From assembly GCA_905193725.1 (NCBI GenBank), contig CAJJPW010000094.1, positions 1 through 8,011 on the forward strand: DNA of 8,011 nt, read 5' to 3'. This DNA is from an uncultured Eubacteriales bacterium. GTDB taxonomy: Bacteria; Bacillota; Clostridia; Christensenellales; Christensenellaceae. The notes beneath the pieces were generated by a model. That model ran no database searches. It had not been told where the DNA came from and saw nothing but the letters and a program-made list of their open reading frames with translations. Of this stretch, positions 1-6,249 are shown piece by piece (within the stretch, counting starts at the first letter, position 1; the number at the start of each line of letters is the position of its first letter). Both the position numbers and the translations under genes were made by a program.

Positions 1-15
1 AGGAGAGAGGTTAAT

Positions 16-651
16 ATGGCAAAGTTTTGTGGAAACTGTGGAACGATGTTGGATGATGACGCAAAGATATGCGGCCAGTGCGGGGCTCCCTTAGAGGGCA
101 CACCCACTAAGATCCCCAATTTAAAGGCTGTAGACCCTGAGAAGCAGAAAAAGAAAAAGAAAATTGCCGCACTCGTGATTGCCTTGGTGGTAATTATCAT
201 TGTGGCAATCATCGTGATTAGTGTAGTGTCCCAATCGACTGGATATAACGGCCTATTGCGTGAAACCATGACGGCATATGAGAATTACGATATAGATAAA
301 CTGATCTCACTTTCCAGTGATATATATTATTACTTCCCCGATTCAGATTTTCTCGAATATTATTATGAAAATAATGTGGGGGAAGACTTGGATTATTTTG
401 ACTCCTCTGTGGGCCACAACTATCATCTCACATATGAGGTAAAAGAGATTTACGATATGCCAGAGCGAACTGTGGCTCCGCTTTTAGAGACTTTTGAACA
501 AGGGACTGACTTTGATATTACCCAGATTGAACAATTTGTAGTGGCGGATATAGAGGTTACAGCGGAGCAAGAGGGTGCCTCTGCGAGTCAAGAGATAGAA
601 GTAGTTATGACCAAAGAAAATGGGGCTTGGAAGCTGCTTTATCTTGAGTAA
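16..651 (+). CDS. Zinc-ribbon, single-pass membrane protein of unknown function
   Basis: A 211-residue protein opening with a zinc ribbon: Cys5-x2-Cys8 and Cys19-x2-Cys22, each in a CGxCG-type knuckle. A Lys-rich stretch (about 43-49) leads into one strong hydrophobic segment (about 50-72). An acidic, Tyr-rich domain (about 75-211) follows and ends in a strand reading NGAWKLLYLE, as in small NTF2-like or DUF4878-like domains. By the positive-inside rule the zinc ribbon should be cytoplasmic and the C-terminal domain outside. The ATG has a purine-rich AGGAGAGAGG site at bases 1-10. It lies 33 bases upstream of a secreted lipoprotein, probably in the same operon, so both may act at the cell surface. 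The role is unknown. The architecture is clear; the fold of the C-terminal domain is a guess. Confidence 0.88.
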   Translation: MAKFCGNCGTMLDDDAKICGQCGAPLEGTPTKIPNLKAVDPEKQKKKKKIAALVIALVVIIIVAIIVISVVSQSTGYNGLLRETMTAYENYDIDKLISLSSDIYYYFPDSDFLEYYYENNVGEDLDYFDSSVGHNYHLTYEVKEIYDMPERTVAPLLETFEQGTDFDITQIEQFVVADIEVTAEQEGASASQEIEVVMTKENGAWKLLYLE

Positions 652-684
652 TGCACTACTGTATACCGACTGGAGGTTGCGCAA

Positions 685-2727
685 ATGATGGGAAAAAAGG
701 TTTTTGCCCTACTACTGTCTATGTTATTGCTCTTGGGCCTATCTGCCTGTGGGGCAGCAGACACGAATATACCTAATGAATCCAGTAACAGTGAAAATGC
801 AGACTTTTCAGGAGATCATTCGCTTGATAAAATCGGCGAAGATGACCAAAATGCAAATTCATTAGATGAGAATAATAACGAGAGCATTGTTCCTGACAAC
901 ATCTACATAGATCAGGATGAAATGAACAACTACGTGCAGGGAAGTTCTGGCTTTGCACACGATGGGTCAAATGTCTATTTTACAGACAACTTTTACCACT
1001 ATACCTTCTCGCCGGAAAACGGGGAACTGAATCGGGAGTTGCGGTCTTCCACAGGAGACTATCTGCTGTACGATGGGATTATCGTGGAGGGGACTGTGTT
1101 CACCCAAAGGGGACAGCTCCTTCAGAGCGGGAACAATCATGAGGGATGGCGCTTCTGCGCGACACTAGAGATAGATGGCGCAAATAGGAAGATGTGGCCC
1201 AGTGGGCCAGTTTTGCCAAATGGTGAGTATATTTACTTCCTATACGACCCTAATGTAATGCAAAGTGGTGGCGAAATGATATTGCGAGCTCCCATTACAA
1301 GGATCCAAGAAATTGATGAAAGTTCTTCTGTTAATGACAAAGAATTCAGATGCTTGGATTTTGGAGACAGCGAATTAGTATTCGAAGAGGATGGTTTACA
1401 TGATTTCGGGATTTATGGTGACAAGATAGTCGCTGTGACCGAAGGGTGCGACTATTGGGTAATCGATATCAATACCGGGGAAGGGAATCTTATCGTGAAT
1501 GGCGATGAAATCAAGCAGTTTGCTGGAACGAAGCCCTTTGCTGTAGATGGAGAATATATCTATTTCACAAATGATGTAGAGCCCAGGATTGAGAGAATAC
1601 GCTTTGATGGAACTGGGCGAGAAACTGTTTTAGAAGGAGTAAACGGTTCTTTTAGAGGCCTGTTTAATATTTCGAAAGGCTATTTGTACCATATGGACGA
1701 AGGGCGCCTTTATCGGACAAATTTAGCAGATCTCTCTGACCAGATTGTTTTGGCAGAGGGACAGGAACAAGGTGTTTCTGATGTATCAAATACGATTCCC
1801 TGTGTGGTAGACGATTGGGTGTACTATGGCTCGTTAGGCTATGGTTACTGGCGCGCAAAAACCGACGGTACATGCACAGAACTCATTACATATGCGGCAT
1901 ATAGTGAAAATGAGCCTCAGTGGGATGTTGAGACGTTTGAGAAACACAATATTGCAGCGGGATATGAACATACCGTTGCGATACAGTCCGATGGGACTGT
2001 AGTTGCGACAGGGAACAATGACGAAGGCCAATGTGAAGTATCTGACTGGACAGATATTGTGTCTGTCTATGCAACCCAGGGCACAACGATTGGAATTAAA
2101 TCTGACGGAACTTTCTGCTCAGCATGGACGATGCCAAGCTTATATGGTTTTACCAATAGTATAGCTTACGATTTGAGATTTGGCGCCACATTGGCAGTCA
2201 AAGAAGACGGACGTGTAGTTGGAGGATGTACCCTTGGTGGAGGGGCACCAGGCAATTGGGTATCCGAAGTGGAAAACTGGACGGATATTGTCGCCGCTGC
2301 CACAAGTGCCAGCCATACGGTTGGAGTAAAAGAGGATGGGACGGCAATCGCTGCAGGAGACAACTCTGCCGGGCAATGTGAAGTCTCTGATTGGACGGAT
2401 ATTACAGCAGTTGCAGTTGGGAGCAAATTCACCGTTGGCCTAAAATCAGATGGCACGGTTGTGACAGCAGGAGATATCCCAGAATTAAATTGGACAGATA
2501 TCGTGGCAATCTCGGCAGCCTATGGAAACGTCATTGGATTGAAGCAAGATGGCACTGTGATCACAAACAATCAAATCCTCAACGATTGGAGCGATATTAC
2601 GGAAGTTTGCGCTGGAGGGAAGCACTATGTTGGCATCCGGTCTGATGGCACTGTATTGACAGCCGGCGACAATACTTTTGAACAGTGTAACACAGGTGAA
2701 TGGCATGGCATGAGAACATCAAGCTAA
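685..2727 (+). CDS. Lipoprotein with DUF5050-like propeller and seven RCC1-like repeats
   Basis: A 680-residue secreted lipoprotein. The signal peptide has charged residues MMGKK, a Leu-rich core and a lipobox LSAC with Cys22 as the lipid-anchored residue. An acidic, Asn/Ser-rich linker (about 23-80) follows. Residues about 85-410 contain repeated strands such as YIYFTND and WVYYGS, with basic-residue/DGT turns typical of DUF5050-type beta-propellers. From about 422 to the end there are seven units built around xxSDGTV and WTDI, resembling bacterial RCC1 repeats. Seven is the classic blade number for RCC1 propellers. The start has GGAGG at 672-676, 8 bases before ATG 685; a second ATG follows at once. 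It is probably co-transcribed with the zinc-ribbon gene and is closed by the terminator at 2775. Likely a surface binding or scaffolding protein; no catalytic motif was seen and the ligand is unknown. Confidence 0.88.
   Translation: MMGKKVFALLLSMLLLLGLSACGAADTNIPNESSNSENADFSGDHSLDKIGEDDQNANSLDENNNESIVPDNIYIDQDEMNNYVQGSSGFAHDGSNVYFTDNFYHYTFSPENGELNRELRSSTGDYLLYDGIIVEGTVFTQRGQLLQSGNNHEGWRFCATLEIDGANRKMWPSGPVLPNGEYIYFLYDPNVMQSGGEMILRAPITRIQEIDESSSVNDKEFRCLDFGDSELVFEEDGLHDFGIYGDKIVAVTEGCDYWVIDINTGEGNLIVNGDEIKQFAGTKPFAVDGEYIYFTNDVEPRIERIRFDGTGRETVLEGVNGSFRGLFNISKGYLYHMDEGRLYRTNLADLSDQIVLAEGQEQGVSDVSNTIPCVVDDWVYYGSLGYGYWRAKTDGTCTELITYAAYSENEPQWDVETFEKHNIAAGYEHTVAIQSDGTVVATGNNDEGQCEVSDWTDIVSVYATQGTTIGIKSDGTFCSAWTMPSLYGFTNSIAYDLRFGATLAVKEDGRVVGGCTLGGGAPGNWVSEVENWTDIVAAATSASHTVGVKEDGTAIAAGDNSAGQCEVSDWTDITAVAVGSKFTVGLKSDGTVVTAGDIPELNWTDIVAISAAYGNVIGLKQDGTVITNNQILNDWSDITEVCAGGKHYVGIRSDGTVLTAGDNTFEQCNTGEWHGMRTSS
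1948..2712 (+). repeat. Seven RCC1-like protein repeats
   Basis: Within the lipoprotein, residues about 422-676 hold seven degenerate units of roughly 30-40 residues. Each has a strand ending in a residue pair plus DG (SDG, SDG, EDG, EDG, SDG, QDG, SDG in order). Most are separated by a linker like DWTDI or NWTDI. Units 1, 4 and 7 also keep a Gly-Asn/Asp-Asn...Gln-Cys turn (for example AGDNSAGQC). Unit 2 is the most divergent and lacks the WTDI linker after it. The DNA copies share stretches such as TGGACGGATATT, so they come from tandem duplication. The repeats end right at the C-terminus. Confidence 0.8.
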
Positions 2728-2774
2728 GCGAAACTATCTTGTCAAAATAAAACTTTGCTAAGCTGAGTATCAAC

Positions 2775-2811
2775 GAGGGCACGGGAAATTTCCCACGCCC
2801 TCATATTTTTT
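2775..2811 (+). terminator. Rho-independent terminator after the lipoprotein gene
   Basis: GAGGGC (2775-2780) pairs with GCCCTC (2797-2802). Inside this, GGGAAATTTCCC is itself a perfect palindrome, separated from the outer stem by a small AC/AC internal loop. The hairpin is followed by ATATTTTTT (2803-2811). It lies 48 bases after the stop codon and ends the two-gene unit. Confidence 0.85.
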
Positions 2812-3107
2812 GCCTGTCAAATTACGACCGATGAGGATGGATCCATTGCTGCCGTTAGAAAACTCAATGAAGAAAAGGAAACGGAATATGATTTACCCTC
2901 CGATGGCTTGTGCATTTTCAGGCTTTATGGATCTCTACACTGATTACTACTTGTATCCCAAAAGTGTATTTTATCGCATTTCTTATGATCATTCCATATT
3001 TTTTAATCTATTCTATCTGCAAACGATATATGCGGTTCCGTGAAAATATCTGCCAAGGGAAAATGAAAAAAATGAAGGCAGACAATGCGGTGAGGAGAAA
3101 TTTGTAG
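2812..3107 (+). other. No intact gene; coding-like remnants in shifting frames
   Basis: About 300 bases between the terminator and the next promoter. In one frame bases 2818-2943 read as a plausible protein end (TTDEDGSIAAVRKLNEEKE, then a short hydrophobic tail and stop) but have no start codon or ribosome site. In another frame, from GTG 2910 to stop 3107, there is a hydrophobic stretch (about 3 positive residues after a segment like YFIAFLMIIPYFLIYSI) and a basic tail, also without a ribosome site. A third frame is open from 2810 to 3043. The simplest reading is a decayed gene with frameshifts, but the parent family was not recognised and chance open frames cannot be excluded. Confidence 0.3.
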
Positions 3108-3113
3108 TATAAT
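3108..3113 (+). promoter_or_regulatory. Candidate -10 element upstream of the small membrane protein
   Basis: A perfect TATAAT lies 36 bases before the TTG start, within an AT-only run (3108-3120). No good TTGACA-like -35 is found 15-19 bases upstream, and there is no TG extension. The promoter is therefore tentative. It is the best candidate for driving the small protein and larB. Confidence 0.4.
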
Positions 3114-3134
3114 ATATATAACTTTCAAATTGAC

Positions 3135-3141
3135 GAGGTGA
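3135..3141 (+). promoter_or_regulatory. Ribosome binding site favouring a TTG start
   Basis: GAGGTGA matches the complement of the 16S rRNA 3' end over seven bases. It contains the GTG at 3138, which therefore cannot be a well-spaced start. The in-frame TTG at 3150 lies 8 bases downstream of it, which is normal spacing, so initiation at TTG is preferred. Confidence 0.55.
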
Positions 3142-3149
3142 ATATTGGC

Positions 3150-3446
3150 TTGGATCCCAAAAAACGAAGAATGTGGATTATCATCATTGTACTGGTGGTG
3201 TTGGTCTTAGCGTCTATATATTTTGCCAGTGCATCAGTACAGCGCTCGGTAAAGGATGTTCAGTCGAATTTAACGGGCGGATTAGATCGAACGGTTTATG
3301 TATACAGTCAATCGGGGCAGCTGATTAAAACGTATTCAGGAAAGATCGACGTGGAATACCGGCAAGATGGGTCCATCAAATTCAGTGTGGATGGACAGAG
3401 CATTGTCATTAGCAATGCCCTAACCATTGTGGAGGAAAACAAATAA
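3150..3446 (+). CDS. Small membrane-anchored protein, DUF5052-like
   Basis: A 98-residue protein from TTG 3150 (102 residues if GTG 3138 is used). It begins with a basic cap (MDPKKRRM) and a single hydrophobic segment of about 20 residues rich in Ile, Val and Leu, which should act as an uncleaved anchor; there is no lipobox Cys. The rest is a small extracytoplasmic beta domain with the pattern GGLDRTVYVY...GQLIKTYSGK..VEY...IKFSVDGQ. This resembles the DUF5052 family of short Firmicute lipoprotein-like proteins, recalled from memory and not tested. It lies 34 bases upstream of larB and may share its transcript. Function is unknown. I am confident it is a real gene, less so about the family. 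Confidence 0.78.
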   Translation: MDPKKRRMWIIIIVLVVLVLASIYFASASVQRSVKDVQSNLTGGLDRTVYVYSQSGQLIKTYSGKIDVEYRQDGSIKFSVDGQSIVISNALTIVEENK

Positions 3447-3480
3447 CAGCGTGTAATGAAGAAAATGAGGGAATAGTCTA

Positions 3481-4236
3481 GTGAAATTAGAGGATTTGTT
3501 AACTAGAGTGCAAGCAGGTGAGCTAACGCCTCAGCAGGCAAAGAATGCAATTACTGCTAGTTTATACGAGGATCTGGGTGAGATCAAGTGGGACAACTTC
3601 CGGCAGGAATCCAGTGGCTTTGGGGAGGTGGTCTTCTGCCAGAGTAAGACGGAAGAGCAGATAATCAGCTTGGCCAGCAAATTTTTAGCAGAACAGAGAA
3701 AAAATGTGCTCTTTACCAAAGTAAATAAAGAGGTCCTACAAAAGCTCAAAGGGCTGGGAGATTCTGTCTGGACGGATGAGCTGGCAAAGTGCGCTATTGT
3801 GGGATATCAGCCCGCTCCTGAGCGAGAGGGTTACGTGCTGGTTGTGAGCGCGGGAACCAGTGATCTGCCGGTGGCAAAAGAGGCTGCGGCTACGGCAAGG
3901 GCGATGGGCAGTATGGTAAAAGAGCTCAAGGATGTAGGCGTTTCCGGACTGCACCGGCTGCTGAGCCATGTAGAACTGCTGAGAAATGCCAATGTGCTGG
4001 TGGTAGCAGCGGGTATGGGTGGTGCACTGGTGAGCGTAATCAGTGGCCTAGTGGCAAAACCGGTGATTGGTCTACCCACCAGTGTGGGCTATGGGGTATC
4101 CCAAGGGGGATACGCTACCTTGCTCTCTATTCTCAGCGCACCAGCTAACGGAGTCAGTGTAGTGAATATTGATAATGGATTTGGAGCGGGATATCAGGCA
4201 GCTCTAATTGATAGATTGGCCACAAAGGATGGATAG
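3481..4236 (+). CDS. larB: LarB-like protein (NaAD carboxylase/hydrolase family), active-site Cys replaced
   Basis: A 251-residue PurE-superfamily protein of normal LarB length. In lactate racemase maturation, LarB carboxylates the pyridine ring of NaAD and hydrolyses the dinucleotide, the first step to the nickel-pincer cofactor. The N-terminal motif (YEDLG at 29-33, GFGEVVF at 46-52), the AGTSDLPVAKEA segment (124-135) and the closing NIDNGFGAGY (229-238) mark the family. The usual LNSCAxG loop with the catalytic Cys (Cys221 in the Lactobacillus enzyme, from memory) reads LSAPANG here, with Pro221 in its place. DHHR reads DNFR (38-41) and AGMEGALPS reads AGMGGALVS (177-185). The only Cys residues are 53 and 104. 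GTG 3481 has GAGGGA 8 bases upstream. No larC or larE follows; guaA does. It may be a diverged paralogue with another reaction or a poor enzyme. Confidence 0.85.
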   Translation: MKLEDLLTRVQAGELTPQQAKNAITASLYEDLGEIKWDNFRQESSGFGEVVFCQSKTEEQIISLASKFLAEQRKNVLFTKVNKEVLQKLKGLGDSVWTDELAKCAIVGYQPAPEREGYVLVVSAGTSDLPVAKEAAATARAMGSMVKELKDVGVSGLHRLLSHVELLRNANVLVVAAGMGGALVSVISGLVAKPVIGLPTSVGYGVSQGGYATLLSILSAPANGVSVVNIDNGFGAGYQAALIDRLATKDG

Positions 4237-4382
4237 GGAGAACGGTATGCCTTTAAAACAGCACAATCCCAAAGAAAATGCAGCCGGCTATAGGAACGAT
4301 AGCAGCTGCCAATAAAACGAAAAAAGCACTGCGTACAGTGTGGAAATAAATTTGCAATGATTTTGGAGGAGAAAACAAGAGT
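4237..4382 (+). other. larB-guaA intergenic region with a small ORF and a hairpin
   Basis: AGGGAG (4235-4240) overlaps the larB stop and stands 6 bases before ATG 4247, which opens a 22-codon frame ending at 4315. The peptide (starting MPLKQHNPK) matches nothing I know and may be a leader peptide or chance. Downstream, GCACTG (4326-4331) pairs with CAGTGT (4336-4341) around a CGTA loop, with no T-run after it, so it is not a standard terminator. A good ribosome site GGAGGAG (4365-4371) precedes guaA. I see no purine-riboswitch consensus. Confidence 0.35.
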
Positions 4383-5075
4383 ATGAGGGAGACAGTGATC
4401 ATTTTAGATTTTGGCGGGCAGTATAACCAGTTAATTGCCAGACGTGTGCGGGAACTGAATGTGTACTGTGAAATTCTGCCATATCATACCGCATTGGAGA
4501 CCATTCAGCAAAAGAACCCCAAGGGAATTATCTTCACCGGTGGGCCCAACAGTGTCTATGGGGAGAACGCGCCCAAGTGCGACAGCCGAATTTACCAGCT
4601 GGGCATCCCCATTTTGGGCATCTGCTATGGCAGCCAGCTCATCGCCCTCGAGTTGGGGGGCAGCGTGGAGACTGCGCCCACAGGGGAATACGGCAAGACG
4701 GAAATTCAATACGATACACAAAATGTTTTGCTGGAAGGTATGGAACAGAGGTCCATTTGTTGGATGAGCCATATGGATTATATCTCTATGGTGCCTAATG
4801 GATTTGAAATTTTGGCCACTACCAACAGCTGTCCGGTGGCAGCCTATGGGAACGACCAAAAGAAGATTTATGGATTTATTTGGATAAGAAAAGATAATTA
4901 TTCAGATGAAGAAGTGAATAGAATTATAGAAATGCAAAAACATATAAGAAAAAGAAAATCTTTATCGTCTATATTACAATTTTCTAAAGAAGGTGTGCGG
5001 CGCCAAGGGCGATTGGACCATGGCCTCTTACGCCATCACTGCCGTAGAGGAAATCAAGAAAAAAGTAGGCGATAA
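4383..5075 (+). CDS. guaA: Broken GuaA glutaminase half fused to a foreign tail
   Basis: Residues 1-164 are the class I glutamine amidotransferase domain of GMP synthase, which makes ammonia for conversion of XMP to GMP. Visible landmarks are [18 protein letters not shown] (7-24), the oxyanion motif FTGGPNSVY (51-59) and the nucleophile Cys81 in GICYGSQ. Homology stops at KKIYG. The expected next motif, VQFHPEV with the catalytic His and Glu, is absent. Instead residues 165-204 are an unrelated, charged sequence, then about 26 residues of guaA read out of frame to a stop at 5075. The encoded domain should lack glutaminase activity. The start has GGAGGAG 11 bases upstream and is the family's usual start. 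The rest of guaA follows in another frame. Call it a pseudogene fragment unless sequencing error or misassembly is shown. Confidence 0.85.
   Translation: MRETVIILDFGGQYNQLIARRVRELNVYCEILPYHTALETIQQKNPKGIIFTGGPNSVYGENAPKCDSRIYQLGIPILGICYGSQLIALELGGSVETAPTGEYGKTEIQYDTQNVLLEGMEQRSICWMSHMDYISMVPNGFEILATTNSCPVAAYGNDQKKIYGFIWIRKDNYSDEEVNRIIEMQKHIRKRKSLSSILQFSKEGVRRQGRLDHGLLRHHCRRGNQEKSRR
4875..4992 (+). mobile_element. AT-rich NUMOD-like fragment replacing part of guaA
   Basis: About 118 bases at roughly 21% GC (24 of 116 counted over 4875-4990), between guaA segments of about 45-67% GC. Read in the frame of the upstream guaA half it gives [17 protein letters not shown], a basic linker (KHIRKRKS) and [13 protein letters not shown]-type DNA-binding repeats of homing endonucleases typically end in GGFIW/GYIWKY plus a KDDY-like tail, and the next repeat typically begins ILQFSKDG.FIKEW. 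The piece therefore looks like the end of one repeat, a linker and the start of the next. It has no complete domain, catalytic HNH motif or inverted repeats. It stands in for about 23 missing guaA codons. Homology is from pattern memory and needs a search. Confidence 0.5.
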
Positions 5076-5964
5076 AAAGGTGCTGTTGGCGCTCTCAGGA
5101 GGAGTGGACTCCTCTGTGGCGGCGGTGCTGCTCCATAAGGCCGTTGGCAAAAATCTCATCTGTATCTTTGTGGATCACGGTCTGCTCCGCAAGGATGAGG
5201 GAGATGAGGTAGAGCGGGTGTTCCGCAAGGAATACGATATCAACATGATTCGGGTGAACGCTGGGGAGAGGTTTTTAGCAAAGCTCAAGGGCGTGGTAGA
5301 GCCGGAGAAAAAGCGCAAGATCATCGGCGAGGAGTTTATCCGGGTATTTGAAGAAGAGGCCAAGAAGATCGGCAAGGTGGACTTCTTGGCGCAGGGGACT
5401 ATCTATCCTGACGTGGTGGAGAGCGGCGCGGGCGATGCGGCGTTGATCAAGAGCCACCACAATGTAGGGGGACTTCCCGACTATGTGGACTTTGAGGAGA
5501 TCATCGAGCCGCTGAGAGAGCTGTTTAAGGACGAGGTGAGAAGGTTGGGAGAAGAGCTGGGCATTCCCCACCATATGGTGTGGAGACAGCCGTTCCCGGG
5601 GCCGGGTCTTGCCATTCGAATTATCGGGGATATCACACCGGAAAAACTGCACTTGCTCCAAGAGGCAGATGCCATCTTCCGGGAGGAAATCGCCAATGCA
5701 GGGCTAGACACCCAAATTTGGCAGTATTTTGCCGTACTCACCAACATGCGCAGCGTGGGCGTTATGGGAGATGAGCGCACTTACGATTACACAATTGCCC
5801 TCAGAGGTGTTACCAGCGTAGACGGCATGACGGCGGACTTTGCGAAAATACCCTATGAGGTACTGGATAAGGTTTCCAGCAGAATTATAGGGGAGGTGGG
5901 GCATATCAACCGGATTGTGTACGACATTACCTCCAAACCTCCGGCCACCATCGAGTGGGAGTAA
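4993..5964 (+). CDS. guaA: GMP synthase ATP-pyrophosphatase and dimerisation half
   Basis: GuaA homology resumes at the VCGAKGDW linker and continues to the normal C-terminal KPPATIEWE. Numbered from GTG 4993, the PP-loop SGGVDS (35-40) binds ATP for adenylation of [13 protein letters not shown] (153-162) and [12 protein letters not shown] (198-209) are conserved segments of the synthetase and dimerisation region. All hallmark residues I can check are present, with no stop or frameshift. GTG 4993 has no spaced ribosome site; ATG 5020, with AAGGG at 5005-5009, is the better start and would give 314 residues. The frame is +1 relative to the upstream half and overlaps it by 83 bases, so translation would need reinitiation or coupling. 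Alone, this half could make GMP from XMP with free ammonia, as synthetase domains of this family can. A terminator follows at 6025. Confidence 0.87.
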   Translation: MCGAKGDWTMASYAITAVEEIKKKVGDKKVLLALSGGVDSSVAAVLLHKAVGKNLICIFVDHGLLRKDEGDEVERVFRKEYDINMIRVNAGERFLAKLKGVVEPEKKRKIIGEEFIRVFEEEAKKIGKVDFLAQGTIYPDVVESGAGDAALIKSHHNVGGLPDYVDFEEIIEPLRELFKDEVRRLGEELGIPHHMVWRQPFPGPGLAIRIIGDITPEKLHLLQEADAIFREEIANAGLDTQIWQYFAVLTNMRSVGVMGDERTYDYTIALRGVTSVDGMTADFAKIPYEVLDKVSSRIIGEVGHINRIVYDITSKPPATIEWE

Positions 5965-6024
5965 ATATCGAAATCGTAAAACATAGATTGCGGATTCTTT
6001 GAAAGCAGGAACCACTAAGTTTTT

Positions 6025-6060
6025 AAATAGTAGGCTACTTCATGGCCTGCTATTTTCTAT
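6025..6060 (+). terminator. Rho-independent terminator after guaA
   Basis: AAATAGTAGGC (6025-6035) pairs with GCCTGCTATTT (6045-6055), eleven pairs with one G-T wobble and a 9-base loop, followed by a T-rich TCTATT tail. It lies 60 bases after the guaA stop and separates it from the marR operon. Confidence 0.8.
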
Positions 6061-6167
6061 TGGAAAAGAATCCCGAGGAGAGAAAAACATATTTAATCAA
6101 TTCAATGAAATAAAGTAATTTAAAATGGATATCTAGGAGCGATGATGAAGCAAGGGGGAGGCGGAGC

Positions 6168-6197
6168 GTTGACAAGAGAGGGAAAGGGGAATAAAAT
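6168..6197 (+). promoter_or_regulatory. Promoter of the marR-ABC exporter operon
   Basis: TTGACA (6168-6173), an 18-base spacer and TAAAAT (6192-6197) make a near-consensus housekeeping promoter with transcription starting near 6204. A second -10-like TATAAT (6223-6228) lies downstream but has only TTGATA (6197-6202) at a long 20-base spacing. The stretch from 6061 to 6167 holds no gene or other signal that I can see. Confidence 0.6.
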
Positions 6198-6223
6198 TGA
6201 TATATCAATAATTGACATATCAT
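6196..6223. promoter_or_regulatory. Two tandem palindromic operators, probably MarR binding sites
   Basis: ATTGATATATCAAT (6196-6209) is a perfect 14-base palindrome. TTGACATATCAT (6212-6223) is a near copy starting 15 bases after the first TTGA; together they fit TTGAYATATCAW. They cover the end of the -10 element and the expected transcription start, directly ahead of marR. This is the typical arrangement for an autorepressing MarR dimer blocking RNA polymerase. Assignment to this MarR protein is inferred from position. Confidence 0.6.
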
Positions 6224-6249
6224 ATAATGTGAAGTGGAAGTGATAATGA

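Noticed and set aside
2166..2456. Long antisense frames across the lipoprotein, guaA and ABC genes.
   Set aside because: They are shadows of well-supported + strand genes, with no ribosome sites or recognisable domains.
4255..4356. Short reverse-strand frame of about 34 residues that looks like a membrane helix, from a TTG near 4356.
   Set aside because: No ribosome site on that strand, a weak start codon and no known family; probably the complement of an unrelated intergenic stretch.
4237..4382. Purine riboswitch or G-box upstream of guaA.
   Set aside because: No conserved purine aptamer core or three-way junction pattern, and the only hairpin is short without a terminator tail.
4875..4992. 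Complete intron or intein in guaA.
   Set aside because: The insert is only about 118 bases, has no intein splice motifs, and the flanking guaA codons are missing, so splicing would not restore the gene.
4383..5964. A natural two-subunit GMP synthase as in archaea.
   Set aside because: The glutaminase part lacks its HPE motif and its end is out-of-frame guaA sequence; the C-terminal half still carries the fused-enzyme linker, so this is a break and not a native split.
6142..6243. Small + strand ORF starting at ATG 6142 or 6145 after AGGAG.
   Set aside because: It runs straight through the promoter and the two palindromes (its repeated IDIS comes from them) and has no protein-like features.
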